From NCBI GenBank assembly GCA_028703735.1, contig JAQVMI010000140.1, positions 1 through 5,733 on the forward strand: DNA of 5,733 nt, written 5' to 3'. A model generated the notes under the pieces. The model saw nothing but the letters and a program-made list of their open reading frames with translations. It ran no database searches and was not told the DNA's origin. The DNA is from Candidatus Cloacimonadota bacterium (GTDB taxonomy: Bacteria; Cloacimonadota; Cloacimonadia; Cloacimonadales; Cloacimonadaceae). Shown piece by piece: positions 5,138 to 5,733 of this stretch. Positions within the stretch are counted from its first letter, which is position 1; each line of letters starts with the position of its first letter. The position numbers were made by a program, and so were the translations under genes.

Positions 5138-5733
5138 ATGAGAAACCGGTTTTTGTTGATGCTACTGCCAATCTTGATGCTGTTTGCCTCGGCATGCTCA
5201 CAAAATGGCAGGCTGTATCGCAGTGCACAGAAGCATTATTCCCGTGCTAATTTTGATGCAGCAGTAAGAGATGCCAGCAGATCTTTGCGGTTAAAACCGG
5301 ATAATGCCAAAGCTCAGGAGCTAATTGTGCAGGCATGGGAGCAAAGCATAAAATATCATGAAGAGAATGTAAATATTCTGATGCAGAGCAGTGATTCTAA
5401 TAAATGGGAACTAATCCTGCAAGAATATACCACATTGCAGGAGCTTAGCCGCAATATTCAAAGCTTGCCACCTTTGGTGAATCCTGCTACAGGATATAGG
5501 ATAATGCTTTCTGCCCCGGATGTTACGCAGAAGATAAATGAAAGCAAGAGCAACGCTGCCGAGGCTTACTATCAGGCAGGAATAAGGTTTAGCAAGATGT
5601 CCAACAGCATGGATATTCAAAAAAAGGCTGCTCTGGAATTTGCTGCTGCTCTAAAGCTGATTCCGGATTATAAAGATGCTTACCTGAAGTTCGAGCAAAG
5701 CCGGAATTTGGCAGTAAAACGCATTGCCGTAGT
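5138..5733 (+). CDS. TPR-containing lipoprotein, N-terminal part (runs off right edge)
   Basis: The frame is open for 198 codons to the window edge. Residues 1-19 form a lipoprotein signal peptide: MRNR, a hydrophobic core LLMLLPILMLF, then lipobox ASAC with C20 as the predicted lipidated residue. S21 at position +2 would favour outer-membrane sorting by the enterobacterial rule, though that rule may not hold in this host. Residues about 26-59 form a TPR-like helical hairpin (YRSAQKHYSRANFDAAVRDA, then SLRLKPDNAKA). Residues about 140-185 form another (AAEAYYQAGIRFSK, then ALEFAAALKLIPDYKDAYLK). The middle (about 70-130) is helical with a QELSRNIQSLPPLVNP segment. TPR lipoproteins usually scaffold protein contacts in the envelope; the partner here is unknown. 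Co-transcription with the upstream exported protein is likely but not proven. The C-terminal domain, which may define the function, is outside the window. Confidence 0.8.
   Translation, partial: MRNRFLLMLLPILMLFASACSQNGRLYRSAQKHYSRANFDAAVRDASRSLRLKPDNAKAQELIVQAWEQSIKYHEENVNILMQSSDSNKWELILQEYTTLQELSRNIQSLPPLVNPATGYRIMLSAPDVTQKINESKSNAAEAYYQAGIRFSKMSNSMDIQKKAALEFAAALKLIPDYKDAYLKFEQSRNLAVKRIAV

Noticed and set aside
5411..5620. Minus-strand frame of 69 codons
   Set aside because: It is antisense to the TPR lipoprotein gene, which has a clear lipobox and TPR-like helices.

Overview
The window has moderate to low GC and reads like an anaerobic, Gram-negative, environmental bacterium. Three of the five genes carry export signals (two Sec signal peptides and one lipobox). 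One is a secreted formylglycine-generating-enzyme-fold (SUMF1) protein with an N-terminal beta-sandwich, of a style I associate with Cloacimonadota and Bacteroidota. That taxonomic guess is inference only; no rRNA or other marker is present.

Layout. Positions 1-1068 (minus) hold the N-terminal 356 residues of a RecQ-family DNA helicase; its C-terminus lies beyond the left edge. It has a near-consensus sigma70-type promoter at 1153-1181 and a strong Shine-Dalgarno. Positions 1288-2265 (minus) encode a complete APH/choline-kinase-fold small-molecule kinase, followed by a weak terminator-like hairpin. Positions 2266-2627 have no convincing gene and contain two small inverted repeats. Positions 2628-3677 (minus) encode a secreted SUMF1-domain protein that lacks the two catalytic cysteines of true formylglycine-generating enzymes. 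Positions 3678-4113 are a divergent intergenic region rich in inverted repeats, with a plausible plus-strand promoter. Positions 4114-5001 (plus) encode an exported protein that resembles a degenerate sulfite-oxidase-type molybdopterin-binding domain. Positions 5138-5733 (plus) encode the start of a TPR lipoprotein that continues past the right edge.

How the genes relate. The three minus-strand genes are separated by 219 and 362 bases, and recQ has its own promoter, so they look like independent units rather than one operon. The two plus-strand genes are 136 bases apart, both face the cell envelope, and may be co-transcribed. No CRISPR array, tRNA, rRNA, insertion sequence or complete defence system is visible. 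The items most worth a second look are the non-catalytic FGE-fold protein, the molybdopterin-fold-like exported protein, the variant RecQ nucleotide-binding loop, and the hairpins in the divergent spacer.
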